Of a stretch of 33,000 nt of DNA, positions 9,620 through 20,030 are shown one piece after another. Below the pieces are notes generated by a model. It was not told where the DNA came from. It searched no databases and was given only the letters and a program-made list of their open reading frames with translations. A program made the position numbers and the translations under genes. Each line of letters begins with the position of its first letter. Within the stretch, counting starts at the first letter, position 1. Source of the DNA: Neocallimastix lanati (nom. inval.) (Eukaryota; Neocallimastigomycota; Neocallimastigomycetes; Neocallimastigales; Neocallimastigaceae); NCBI GenBank assembly GCA_016946835.1, contig JACVTC010000125.1, forward strand, positions 398,001-431,000, given 5' to 3'.

Positions 9620-11466
9620 TTTAATATGAAATAAAACGTTTTTTATTATTTATAACCAATTAATAGTCAAATTTATTATTTTCTTTTGTTATATATATAT
9701 TTTTTTTAAATTACTATACTTTTAATGTTATACTTTTTAATTTTATTTAATATTATTTTATTTTATTTTTTTTTTTTTTTATTTTATTATATTTTATATT
9801 TTACTTTATATTTTACTTTATTTATATTTTAGTTTATTTTTAATTTAAAAAAATTTTGCAAAAAGTTTTTCAGTATTTATATAAAAAATTTTTATATATT
9901 ATATATTATATAATATATTATTTTATTACATCCAAACTAAACTAAATTTCTTTCTCTTTTTCCTTCTCTTTTTCCTTCTCTTTTTCCTACTATTTATCCT
10001 ACTATTTATTCCTACTCTTTTTCCCATTTTTTTTTTTTTTTTATTATTATATTAAACTCTATTTATTATGATTTTTTAATATGTAATATATTTATTAGAA
10101 TTATTTACTTAAAAATATAAATTAATATTTAATTAAAAATATAAATTATAGTATTGATATTTATTTAAATATATTTTAAAAAATTTATATAAATTTTCAA
10201 TTATTATTATTAAAATTAAAGAAAAAAATTTTTTTCCTTCTTTTTTTCCTTCTATTTTTCTTCTATTGTCGAAAATAAATATTGTATCACAGTATAATAC
10301 TAGAATAAATTTTATCATAATTTCTTTGTTGCTATTTTATTTTTTTTTTTATCTAAGTAAAGATTTAATTAATAAAAATTGATTAATTTTTAATGTCTGA
10401 AAAAAAAAAAAAAAAAAAAAGACATTTTATTATTAAATAGATTAATATTTTCATACTCTATGAAATTTATTTAACATATACATATTAAATTATAATTATA
10501 AAAGTAATTACTAAACATCCATATTAAATAAATAAATAATAAATAATACTGTTATGAATTTATAAACTTTATAATAAAATTTATTATATTAAGTTCTGAC
10601 ATCAAAAATTGACATATGCATATATTTATAAAAAAAAATAATAATAATAAAAATAAAAATAAAAATAAATAAAGAAATAAAAAAATGATATAATTTATTT
10701 TAATAGTGTATTTTATTAATTAAATATTTAATTAGATAAAAAAAATTTAAATAGCAACAAAGAAATTATGATAAAATTTATTCTAGTATTATACTGTGAT
10801 ACAATATTTATTTTCGACAATAGAAGAAAAATAGAAGGAAAAAAAGAAGGAAAAAAATTTTTTTCTTTAATTTTAATAATAATAATTGAAAATTTATATA
10901 AATTTTTTAAAATATATTTAAATAAATATCAATACTATAATTTATATTTTTAATTAAATATTAATTTATATTTTTAAGTAAATAATTCTAATAAATATAT
11001 TACATATTAAAAAATCATAATAAATAGAGTTTAATATAATAATAAAAAAAAAAAAAAAATAGGAAAAAGAGTAGGAATAAATAGTAGGATAAATAGTAGG
11101 AAAAAGAGAAGGAAAAAGAGAAGGAAAAAGAGAAAGAAATTTAGTTTAGTTTGGATGTAATAAAATAATATATTATATAATATATAATATATAAAAATTT
11201 TTTATATAAATACTGAAAAACTTTTTGCAAAATTTTTTTAAATTAAAAATAAACTAAAATATAAATAAAGTAAAATATAAAGTAAAATATAAAATATAAT
11301 AAAATAAAAAAAAAAAAAAATAAAATAAAATAATATTAAATAAAATTAAAAAGTATAACATTAAAAGTATAGTAATTTAAAAAAAATATATATATAACAA
11401 AAGAAAATAATAAATTTGACTATTAATTGGTTATAAATAATAAAAAACGTTTTATTTCATATTAAA
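9620..11466. promoter_or_regulatory. Divergent promoter region between copies A and B
   Basis: 1.85 kb, palindromic except for its centre. Each arm carries homopyrimidine/homopurine blocks built on CTTTTTCCTTCT-type units (9945-10020 and 10225-10268; mirrors 11066-11141 and 10818-10861), followed by an AACTCTATTTATTAT-like end. The outer 200 bp before each ATG hold A/T runs and a conserved TTGACTATTAATTGGTTATA segment (11416-11435 on +), also found before copy D. The small identical frames at 10133-10318 and 10768-10953 are palindrome twins inside this region and are probably not genes. The centre carries a dispersed 45-bp repeat (10486-10530). Confidence 0.55.
10486..10530 (+). repeat. Dispersed ~45-bp repeat, copy 1
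   Basis: TTAAATTATAATTATAAAAG followed by TATTAC-like and ACTAAACATCCATATTAAATA. It is almost identical to the reverse complement of 24021-24066 in the M1-M2 spacer (about 43 of 46 positions). The ACTAAACATCC core looks like a branch-point sequence, and in the second copy an AG lies about 30 nt beyond it. Confidence 0.65.
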
Positions 11467-14172
11467 ATGAGTGAAACAAAAATTATTTCTCTTAATTCAA
11501 AAGAATTAGCTGACATTTCTCAAGTCGGAGGAAAAGGATATTCTTTAATAAAATTAAGTTCTTTAAACTTAAACGTTCCTCCTGGAATTGTACTCACTGT
11601 AGGATTTTTTGAGGATTGGATTAAGAAAATTAAAAATTCTGACTTGTATAAAGAATTTATTCTTCAATTGAGCCAAAATAATAATGAATGCCAAATCATA
11701 TTAAATAAAATCAAAGATTGGAGTTTAAATAACTTAGTTTTAAGTTCGTCTGATAAACAAGATATCGAAGATAATCTTAAAAAGTTGTTTCCAGATGATT
11801 ATAATAAAATATTATATGCTGTTCGTTCATCATCACCAGAGGAAGACTTAGCTGGGGCATCTTTCGCAGGAAATTATGAAACCTATTTGGGAACTCAGTT
11901 TGATTTGCTAGAAGAATTCATTTTAAAATCATTTATATCTTGTATTGATTATAGAGTATTCAAATATAAATTAGAAAAAGGATTTACCGCTTCTGATATA
12001 AAAATTGCTATCGTTATTATGAAACAAGTTAATTGTGATGTTTCAGGTGTAGGATTTTCTATAAATCCATTAAATAATGATTATGATGAAGCTGTAATTA
12101 CTTCTAATTTTGGATTAGGAGAAAGTGTTGTTGGAGGTATCATTACACCAGATGAATATATAGTTAATAAAATTTCTAAAAAAGTCATTACTGAAAAGTT
12201 AGGAAGTAAAGACAAAATTGTAAAATTGAATGAAGATAATGGTACATCAGTTTTGGAGCAAAATTCGGAAAATCAGAAAAAGTCATCTTTATCAAAAGAA
12301 CAAATAATTCAAATTGTTGACAAAATTATTGTCATTGAAAATAGTTATAATGTACCTATTGATATTGAATTTGGTATTGAAAATGATATTTTATATATTC
12401 TTCAAGCAAGACCTATTACAACTTACAATAAATTACCAGAAGAATTCTTAACTAAACCAAATGAACAACGTCAACTTTATTTCGATGTAACCGTAGGTGT
12501 TCAAGGATTTGAAGAACCAATGACTACATTTGGATCAGATGTGTTTAAATTAGTTATTCATACATTAGCAAAACTAATTCCGGGTATTGAAAATATTGAT
12601 AATTTGAAGGAGAGTGCATTTGATGGCATTGGAGGAAAACTATTATTAAATCTTTCTAATGTAATGACAAAGTTTGAAATTGAAACAATTACAAATTATA
12701 CCTCAAATATAAATAATTTAATTAGTGAGACACTACTTAATCACGGTAGTGAATATAAAAATAAGACAGAATGTAAAGCATTAAAAATAAATAAATTCAA
12801 TATAATTCGAAAAGTTCCAATAATAAGAGTTATTTTTGCAAAATATTTTGCTAAATCATCAAAATCAAATTTTGAAAATCAAATGAGTCGATTTATTACC
12901 GAAAGTGAAGAATATATTCAAAAGAATATTGATAGTAATGTTCCGATATTTACTATATTAGAGCATCTTATTAATAATCTTGTTACATATTTCAGAAGTT
13001 ATGCTATTCCAGTATTAGCAAATGGAATATTTTTTGGATATATGAAGCTCAAAAACTTATTTGAGCCATACTTAAAAGATAATAGTGAATTAAGACAAGA
13101 TTTTAATAATTTAATTAAATGTTTCCCATTTGTTACCATTTTAATGGGATTGGATACGTACAAATTATCTACCTATTTAGATAAGAATCAATATAAGAAC
13201 AAGACACAAGATGAATTTTATCAGGACTATTTAGATAAAAAGTTCCCAAAAGAATTTTATATTGAATTTGAAACTTTTATGAAAAAATATGGTTTCAGAG
13301 GAGAAGGTGAAATAGATATTGTTAACAAAAGATATTCTGAAAATCCAAAAACAATCATTAATCAAGTCTTTTCCGCACTTTTAGAATATGATGAGAGTAA
13401 TAATCCTCAAAAAGATTTTGATGATACAAATTCCAACAGACCTGAAATCTTTAGAAAACTTTATAAATTCGCTAGTAAAAAGGGTTTTGCTTCTGAATTT
13501 GAAAAGGCTTATTTCTTTACAGTAAACTTTTTCCAATATAGGGAATCTCCAAAATATTATATTGTCTTTGTAATAGGAAGCGTGAGAAAATTAATATTGA
13601 AGAGGGCTGAAGTTTTATTGCAAAGAAATTTGATTGATGATATTGATGATATCTTTAAATTAAAAATTAAATCGTTAGATCATATTTTAGAAAATGTAGA
13701 CGTTTTAACAAAAGAAAAGGTAGGAAATAAAATTCATGAAGATAATAAATGTAGAGAAATTATTACCACCTGGAAAAGACAGCCTATCATGTTTGATTCT
13801 AGAGGAAGAATCTTTTCTCACGAAAGAAAAGAAGCTTCAAAAAAGAATCAATTAATTGGAGACTCTGTTAGTTATGGAAAGGTAAGAGGAAAAGCCAAAG
13901 TTTTAAAAACAGTAAATGAAAAAGTATTTAATCCAGGAGAAATTTTAGTTACTAAAGCTACAGATCCAGGTTGGACTCCATTAATTATTAATTGTGGAGG
14001 TATTATCTTAGAAGTTGGAGGAATGCTTCAACATGGAGCCTTAGTAAGTAGAGAATTTAATAAGCCTTGTGTTGTTGGAATTGAAAATATCACCGATATT
14101 ATTAAAGATGGTGAAGAAATTGAAGTAGATGCCATTGAAGGTATTATTACTTTATTAGACAGAGAAGAATAA
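11467..14172 (+). CDS. Copy B: RPH-like ATP-grasp/phosphohistidine-swivel phosphotransferase
   Basis: Seen: an intact, intronless 901-aa frame, residue for residue identical to copy A and with the same start context. Lys23, Arg120, Glu301, Gln313 and Arg315 of the ATP-grasp part and His856 of the swivel domain are all present, so the enzyme should be catalytically competent. The gene diverges from A through a shared palindromic 5' region and faces a spacer that contains decayed ends of a TF2-type gene. The stop is followed by a conserved ~140-bp 3' flank with AATAAAATATATAAATATAA, a likely polyadenylation zone, present after all four copies. Inference: A and B arose by very recent inverted duplication or are held identical by gene conversion. 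With identical promoters they should be co-regulated and act as an extra dose. Substrate unknown. Confidence 0.9.
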   Translation: MSETKIISLNSKELADISQVGGKGYSLIKLSSLNLNVPPGIVLTVGFFEDWIKKIKNSDLYKEFILQLSQNNNECQIILNKIKDWSLNNLVLSSSDKQDIEDNLKKLFPDDYNKILYAVRSSSPEEDLAGASFAGNYETYLGTQFDLLEEFILKSFISCIDYRVFKYKLEKGFTASDIKIAIVIMKQVNCDVSGVGFSINPLNNDYDEAVITSNFGLGESVVGGIITPDEYIVNKISKKVITEKLGSKDKIVKLNEDNGTSVLEQNSENQKKSSLSKEQIIQIVDKIIVIENSYNVPIDIEFGIENDILYILQARPITTYNKLPEEFLTKPNEQRQLYFDVTVGVQGFEEPMTTFGSDVFKLVIHTLAKLIPGIENIDNLKESAFDGIGGKLLLNLSNVMTKFEIETITNYTSNINNLISETLLNHGSEYKNKTECKALKINKFNIIRKVPIIRVIFAKYFAKSSKSNFENQMSRFITESEEYIQKNIDSNVPIFTILEHLINNLVTYFRSYAIPVLANGIFFGYMKLKNLFEPYLKDNSELRQDFNNLIKCFPFVTILMGLDTYKLSTYLDKNQYKNKTQDEFYQDYLDKKFPKEFYIEFETFMKKYGFRGEGEIDIVNKRYSENPKTIINQVFSALLEYDESNNPQKDFDDTNSNRPEIFRKLYKFASKKGFASEFEKAYFFTVNFFQYRESPKYYIVFVIGSVRKLILKRAEVLLQRNLIDDIDDIFKLKIKSLDHILENVDVLTKEKVGNKIHEDNKCREIITTWKRQPIMFDSRGRIFSHERKEASKKNQLIGDSVSYGKVRGKAKVLKTVNEKVFNPGEILVTKATDPGWTPLIINCGGIILEVGGMLQHGALVSREFNKPCVVGIENITDIIKDGEEIEVDAIEGIITLLDREE

Positions 14173-14809
14173 AATAAATTTTAATTTTACAAAAAACAAT
14201 AAAATATATAAATATAAATATATATATATACTATTACTACTTTAAGGATATATATATATTTTTATATATACTAATTTATAAAAGACAAATTTAAAAACAT
14301 GAATAATATTATCAAAAAAAAAAAAAAAAAAAAAAAAAAATTCACTTTTTTATTTTTTTTTTTGAAAAATAAAATAACTACAAGAACATAAAAAATTTTA
14401 AAAAAAAAATATATGTATTTAGCATTATTAATAATATTATAGTTGAGAAAAAATAATTAAATCACTTTACTATAATATATTAGTATGTATTCTTTTATAT
14501 CTCATATTTATATTTTCTTTATACATTAAAATGTAATCTATTATACTATCAATTTAAAATAAATATCTATTTTATATATGTAAAATATTTAAACTATAAA
14601 TAAAATTAAATTATATTCTTAGTCAAACAAAAATATCATATTATCATAATATAATATTATACATTCTTTTTAATTTATATTTATATTTATATTTATATTT
14701 TATATTTATATTTATATTTATATTTATATTTATATTTATATTTATATTTATATTTATATTTATATTTATATTTATATTTATATTTATATTTATTTTCTTT
14801 AATGTATTG

Positions 14810-14835
<26 letters not shown>
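14173..14835. other. 3' flank of copy B, with ATATTT hexanucleotide array
   Basis: 14173-14685 is mirrored at about 15815-16327 after copy C and repeated in direct orientation at 31427-31920 after D. It contains poly(A) at 14314-14340, an A+T-rich unique part, and a (TATATT)n array at about 14680-14795. No coding potential is seen. Confidence 0.6.
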
Positions 14836-14840
<5 letters not shown>

Positions 14841-15480
14841 TTTTAACAATGTTGTTTTATATTGTTTTGAATAAATTTTCAGCTTCTTTTAGTATTTCAT
14901 GATAATTTATTAAAGAATAATTAATTTTTATATTATTTTACTACTATAAGATAATCTACTTCTTTTCTTTCATTATCATAAAATAATTTATGAAGAAATA
15001 TCGATTTTATAGAAACAAAATATAGAGTAATAATTTAAATCATTTTTTTTATTATTTAAATATTAAAAATATATAAAAAATAATATAAATATATTATTCA
15101 TTATCTTAATAAATTCAATTTAATTTATTTTATTATCTATAAAATGATTTATTTTCTCAAATTTCATTAGAGTTACAACAATATACTATTTAGACTATTA
15201 TGATTGAAAAAAAAAAAAAAAAATTTTTTTTTGATTATCATATATACATTTTCATATTCATCATCATTATTAGAATTATTTATATTATTAGTAAAATATA
15301 TATATATATTTAATAATTTATTATTTTTTAAGTAATAAGGGAAAAAATTCAAATTTTAAATAAATACCTTTGATTATTTTTGAATTTTTTTTTTTCTTTT
15401 TTTCTTATTACTATTTTTTTATTTTCAAAATTTATTAACTATATATAATATTATTGCATTACTTTTATATATGTTTTCGA
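14836..15480 (-). pseudogene. TF2-type transcription factor remnant, C-terminal part (spacer B-C)
   Basis: Seen on the minus strand: a decayed copy of TF2 exon 5. The reverse complement of about 14955-15010 matches the TF2 stretch that encodes 'YFTVSCFYEIGI..LLFYVNEGKEVDYL' (about 6135-6215), and that of 14845-14905 matches 'EMLKDAEISVQNNIKQL' (here EILKEAENLFKTI then a stop). Farther 5', about 15100-15290 matches TF2 5629-5790 in order, including 'NNDEYESIYDNQ' and 'FIDNKIDLSEFIKMMN'. Many stops and indels are present. Similarity beyond about 15300 is weak and the 5' end is uncertain. Orientation: its 3' end faces the 3' end of copy B, just as TF2 faces copy A. This fits an old TF> <phosphotransferase module whose regulator has decayed. 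Confidence 0.75.
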
Positions 15481-15694
15481 TTTAAAATAAACTTAATACA
15501 AAAAAAATTTTTTTTTTTGAATAATAAAAAGAATTAAAACAAATTTAAAATATATATATATATATATATATATATACTTATTTTATAAATTTTATTATAA
15601 AGTTCATAAATTTATGATAATATTATTTATTATATATTTATTTAGTATTATATATATATATTTATCTATTTAATAACAAAACTTTTTTTTTTTA
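15481..15694. other. Centre of the B-C spacer
   Basis: A+T-rich DNA with a (TA)n run near 15550. About 15580-15640 resembles the reverse complement of the A-B spacer (10540-10600), with the shared stretch AATTTTATTATAAAGTT(C/T)ATAAAT. Nothing coding is recognised. Confidence 0.4.
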
Positions 15695-15775
15695 CATTAA
15701 GCATTAAAAGACGTCGAAAATATGGTTCATAACAATATAAAACAACTTGGTATAAAAAGTTTTTTTTTTTTTTAA
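15695..15775 (+). pseudogene. TF2-type transcription factor remnant, extreme 3' end (spacer B-C)
   Basis: Seen: from 15701 the plus strand reads ALKDVENMVHNNIKQLGIKS and Phe residues to a stop. This aligns with the last residues of TF2 (LKDAEISVQNNIKQLVIKDFF, about 15 of 22 identical). Upstream sequence no longer aligns convincingly. It lies 550 bp before the 3' end of copy C and points at it, in the same arrangement as TF2 and copy A. Confidence 0.72.
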
Positions 15776-16327
15776 TATATTAGAGAAAATGAATTTAAAT
15801 ATAAATATAAATATGAATATAAATAAAAAAGAACGTGTAATATTATATTATGATAATATGATATTTTTGTTTGACTAAGAATATAATTTAATTTTATTTA
15901 TAGTTTAAATATTTTACATATATAAAATAGATGTTTATTTTAAATTGATAGTATAATAGATTACATTTTAATGTATAAAGAAAATATAAATATGAGATAT
16001 AAAAGAATACATACTAATATATTATAGTAAAGTGATTTAATTATTTTTTCTCAACTATAATATTATTAATAATGCTAAATACATATATTTTTTTTTAAAA
16101 TTTTTTATGTTCTTGTAGTTATTTTATTTTTCAAAAAAAAAAATAAAAAAGTGAATTTTTTTTTTTTTTTTTTTTTGATAATATTATTCATGTTTTTAAA
16201 TTTGTCTTTTATAAATTAGTATATATAAAAATATATATATATCCTTAAAGTAGTAATAATATATATATATTTATATTTATATTTATATTTATATATTTTA
16301 TTGTTTTTTGTAAAATTAAAATTTATT

Positions 16328-19033
16328 TTATTCTTCTCTGTCCAATAAAGTAATAATACCTTCAATGGCATCTACTTCAATTTCTTCACCATCTTTAATA
16401 ATATCGGTGATATTTTCAATTCCAACAACACAAGGCTTATTAAATTCTCTACTTACTAAGGCTCCATGTTGAAGCATTCCTCCAACTTCTAAGATAATAC
16501 CTCCACAATTAATAATTAATGGAGTCCAACCTGGATCTGTAGCTTTAGTAACTAAAATTTCTCCTGGATTAAATACTTTTTCATTTACTGTTTTTAAAAC
16601 TTTGGCTTTTCCTCTTACCTTTCCATAACTAACAGAGTCTCCAATTAATTGATTCTTTTTTGAAGCTTCTTTTCTTTCGTGAGAAAAGATTCTTCCTCTA
16701 GAATCAAACATGATAGGCTGTCTTTTCCAGGTGGTAATAATTTCTCTACATTTATTATCTTCATGAATTTTATTTCCTACCTTTTCTTTTGTTAGAACGT
16801 CTACATTTTCTAAAATATGATCTAACGATTTAATTTTTAATTTAAAGATATCATCAATATCATCAATCAAATTTCTTTGCAATAAAACTTCAGCCCTCTT
16901 CAATATTAATTTTCTCACGCTTCCTATTACAAAGACAATATAATATTTTGGAGATTCCCTATATTGGAAAAAGTTTACTGTAAAGAAATAAGCCTTTTCA
17001 AATTCAGAAGCAAAACCTTTTTTACTAGCGAATTTATAAAGTTTTCTAAAGATTTCAGGTCTGTTGGTATTTGTATCATCAAAATCTTTTTGAGGATTAT
17101 TACTCTCATCATATTCTAAAAGTGCGGAAAAGACTTGATTAATGATTGTTTTTGGATTTTCAGAATATCTTTTGTTAACAATATCTATTTCACCTTCTCC
17201 TCTGAAACCATATTTTTTCATAAAAGTTTCAAATTCATTATAAAATTCTTTTGGGAACTTTTTATCTAAATATTCCTGATAAAATTCATCTTGTGTCTTG
17301 TTCTTATATTGATTCTTATCTAAATAGGTAGATAATTTGTACGTATCCAATCCCATTAAAATGGTAACAAATGGGAAACATTTAATTAAATTATTAAAAT
17401 CTTGTCTTAATTCACTATTATCTTTTAAGTATGGCTCAAATAAGTTTTTGAGCTTCATATATCCAAAAAATATTCCATTTGCTAATACTGGAATAGCATA
17501 ACTTCTGAAATATGTAACAAGATTATTAATAAGATGCTCTAATATAGTAAATATCGGAACATTACTATCAATATTCTTTTGAATATATTCTTCACTTTCG
17601 GTAATAAATCGACTCATTTGATTTTCAAAATTTGATTTTGATGATTTAGCAAAATATTTTGCAAAAATAATTCTTATTATTGGAACTTTTCGAATTATAT
17701 TGAATTTATTTATTTTTAATGCTTTACATTCTGTCTTATTTTTATATTCATTACCGTGATTGAGTAGTGTTTCTTTAATTAAACTATTTATATTTGAGGT
17801 ATAATTTGTAATTGTTTCAATTTCAAACTTTGTCATTACATTAGAAAGATTTAATAATATTTTTCCTCCAATGCCGTCAAATGCACTCTCCTTCAAATTA
17901 TCAATATTTTCAATACCTGGTATTAGTTTTCCCATTGTATGAAAAACTAATTTAAACATATCTGATCCAAATGTAGTCATTGGTTCTTCAAATCCTTGAA
18001 CACCTACGGTTACATCGAAATAAAGTTGACGTTGTTCATTTGGTTTAGTTAAGAATTCTTCTGGTAATTTATTGTAAGTTGTAATAGGTCTTGCTTGAAG
18101 AATATATAAAATATCATTTTCAATACCAAATTCAATATCAATAGGTACATTATAACTATTTTCAATGACAATAATTTTGTCAACAATTTGAATTATTTGT
18201 TCTTTTGATAAAGATGACTTTTTCTGATTTTCCGAATTTTGCTCCAAAACTGATGTACCATTATCTTCATTCAATTTTACAATTTTGTCTTTACTTCCTA
18301 ACTTTTCAGTAATGACTTTTTTAGAAATTTTATTAACTATATATTCATCTGGTGTAATGATACCTCCAACAACACTTTCTCCTAATCCAAAATTAGAAGT
18401 AATTACAGCTTCATCATAATCATTATTTAATGGATTTATAGAAAATCCTACACCTGAAACATCACAGTTAACTTGTTTCATAATAACGATAGCAATTTTT
18501 ATATCAGAAGCGGTAAATCCTTTTTCTAATTTATATTTGAATACTCTATAATCAATACAAGATATAAATGATTTTAAAATGAATTCTTCTAGCAAATCAA
18601 ACTGAGTTCCTAAATAGGTTTCATAATTTCCTGCGAAAGATGCCCCAGCTAAGTCTTCCTCTGGTGATGATGAACGAACAGCATATAATATTTTATTATA
18701 ATCGTCCGGAAACAACTTTTTAAGATTATCTTCGATATCTTGTTTATCAGACGAACTTAAAACTAAGTTATTTAAACTCCAATCTTTGATTTTATTTAAT
18801 ATGATTTGGCATTCATTATTATTTTGGCTCAATTGAAGAATAAATTCTTTATACAAGTCAGAATTTTTAATTTTCTTAATCCAGTCTTCAAAAAATCCTA
18901 CGGTAAGTACAATTCCAGGAGGAACGTTTAAGTTTAAAGAACTTAATTTTATTAAAGAATATCCTTTTCCTCCGACTTGAGAAATGTCAGCTAATTCTTT
19001 TGAATTAAGAGAAATAATTTTTGTTTCACTCAT
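16328..19033 (-). CDS. Copy C: RPH-like phosphotransferase, diverged paralogue
   Basis: Seen: an intact 901-aa intronless frame with the same domains and catalytic set as A and B (Lys23, Arg120, Glu301, Gln313, Arg315, His856). It differs from A/B at 12 residues, all between about 359 and 656. Examples are Val359Met, Ile364Phe, Leu367Met, Ala368Gly, Leu392Ile, Asn417Ser, Ser420Lys, Ser428Asn, Val455Ile, Asp587Glu, Ile599Asn and Ser656Thr. The ATP-grasp part (1-358) and the C-terminal quarter are unchanged in protein, with a few silent differences in the DNA. The changed block is the central region that binds the acceptor in the RPH family, so substrate preference could differ; this is inference. 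C converges on B and diverges from transporter M1, with 1.3 kb between the C and M1 starts. Confidence 0.9.
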   Translation of the reverse strand: MSETKIISLNSKELADISQVGGKGYSLIKLSSLNLNVPPGIVLTVGFFEDWIKKIKNSDLYKEFILQLSQNNNECQIILNKIKDWSLNNLVLSSSDKQDIEDNLKKLFPDDYNKILYAVRSSSPEEDLAGASFAGNYETYLGTQFDLLEEFILKSFISCIDYRVFKYKLEKGFTASDIKIAIVIMKQVNCDVSGVGFSINPLNNDYDEAVITSNFGLGESVVGGIITPDEYIVNKISKKVITEKLGSKDKIVKLNEDNGTSVLEQNSENQKKSSLSKEQIIQIVDKIIVIENSYNVPIDIEFGIENDILYILQARPITTYNKLPEEFLTKPNEQRQLYFDVTVGVQGFEEPMTTFGSDMFKLVFHTMGKLIPGIENIDNLKESAFDGIGGKILLNLSNVMTKFEIETITNYTSNINSLIKETLLNHGNEYKNKTECKALKINKFNIIRKVPIIRIIFAKYFAKSSKSNFENQMSRFITESEEYIQKNIDSNVPIFTILEHLINNLVTYFRSYAIPVLANGIFFGYMKLKNLFEPYLKDNSELRQDFNNLIKCFPFVTILMGLDTYKLSTYLDKNQYKNKTQDEFYQEYLDKKFPKEFYNEFETFMKKYGFRGEGEIDIVNKRYSENPKTIINQVFSALLEYDESNNPQKDFDDTNTNRPEIFRKLYKFASKKGFASEFEKAYFFTVNFFQYRESPKYYIVFVIGSVRKLILKRAEVLLQRNLIDDIDDIFKLKIKSLDHILENVDVLTKEKVGNKIHEDNKCREIITTWKRQPIMFDSRGRIFSHERKEASKKNQLIGDSVSYGKVRGKAKVLKTVNEKVFNPGEILVTKATDPGWTPLIINCGGIILEVGGMLQHGALVSREFNKPCVVGIENITDIIKDGEEIEVDAIEGIITLLDREE

Positions 19034-19122
19034 TTTAATATGAAATAAAATTTTTATTATTAATTAAAACTAATTAACTGTAAAAATTATTATTTCTTTT
19101 ATTATTATTATTATTATTATAA

Positions 19123-19221
<99 letters not shown>

Positions 19222-19997
19222 TTTTCTTCTTTTAAGGAAAAAAATTTTTTAAATTATAATACTTTTTATTTTATTTTATTTTATTTTATTTTATTTTATT
19301 TTATTTTATTTTATTTTATTTTATTTTATTTTATTTTATTTTAAAATTTTTTTGTAATTTTTTTTTTTGTATTTATACAAAAAAATTTATTAAAATACTA
19401 TTGTATCATTTATCATTTTCCATTTTTTCTTCTATATTTCCTTCTATATTTCCTTCTATATTTCTTTCTGTTTTTCCTACTCTTTTTCCAACTCTTTATT
19501 CTCTTTTCTATTGTCTAAAACTCTATTTATTATTAAAAAATTAAATTCAATATATCATATGATTTTTATTTTTTTTATTTATCATAAATAAAAATAATTT
19601 GGTAAGTAAAAATTTATTACTATAATAATTAATTTTCAATTATTCCAATATTTTTAATTAATTGTAATAAAAAAAAAAAAAAAAAAATTTATTATTGTAA
19701 TAATAATAAAGGAACAATAATAACTAAGCAACAATAATAATGATAAAATAAATTTTTTAAAATAATTCTTTTCCTTTTTTTTTTTCCTTTTCTTTTTCCT
19801 TCTATTTTTCCTTCTATTTTTCCTTCTATTTTTCCTACTCTTTTTTCTGTTCTTTATTCTACTATTGTCTAAAACTCTATTTATTATAATTTTTCTATTT
19901 GCCAGTAAATGTAAATATTTTTTAATATAAATAAAAATTAATTATTATTAGTAATAAAAAATAATATTTTAAAAATATCTTTATAATACATTTATTA

Positions 19998-20030
<33 letters not shown>

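Larger units (their letters stand above)
6772..14314. repeat. Inverted duplication A/B (divergent phosphotransferase genes)
   Basis: Positions mirror around ~10543 (paired coordinates sum to 21086). The left arm is about 6772-10340 and the right arm about 10745-14314. They include the whole genes, 140 bp of 3' flank and some 700 bp of 5' flank. The two proteins are identical and every flanking stretch compared by eye matches. Similarity fades gradually toward the centre, leaving a ~330-400-bp spacer. At the outer side it ends abruptly at a poly(A/T) tract. Confidence 0.88.
11455..19045. repeat. Inverted duplication B/C (convergent phosphotransferase genes)
   Basis: The genes pair around ~15250 (paired coordinates sum to about 30500). 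Similarity includes both coding regions plus ~510 bp of 3' flank on each side. It stops about 20-25 bp before the start codons. The spacer (about 14690-15815) holds the two oppositely oriented transcription-factor remnants. Confidence 0.82.

Noticed and set aside
10133-10953. Pair of identical 61-aa frames (10133-10318 - and 10768-10953 +)
   Set aside because: They are the same palindromic promoter DNA read twice. The composition is intergenic (Ile/Lys/Phe/Tyr-rich) and there is no counterpart upstream of C.
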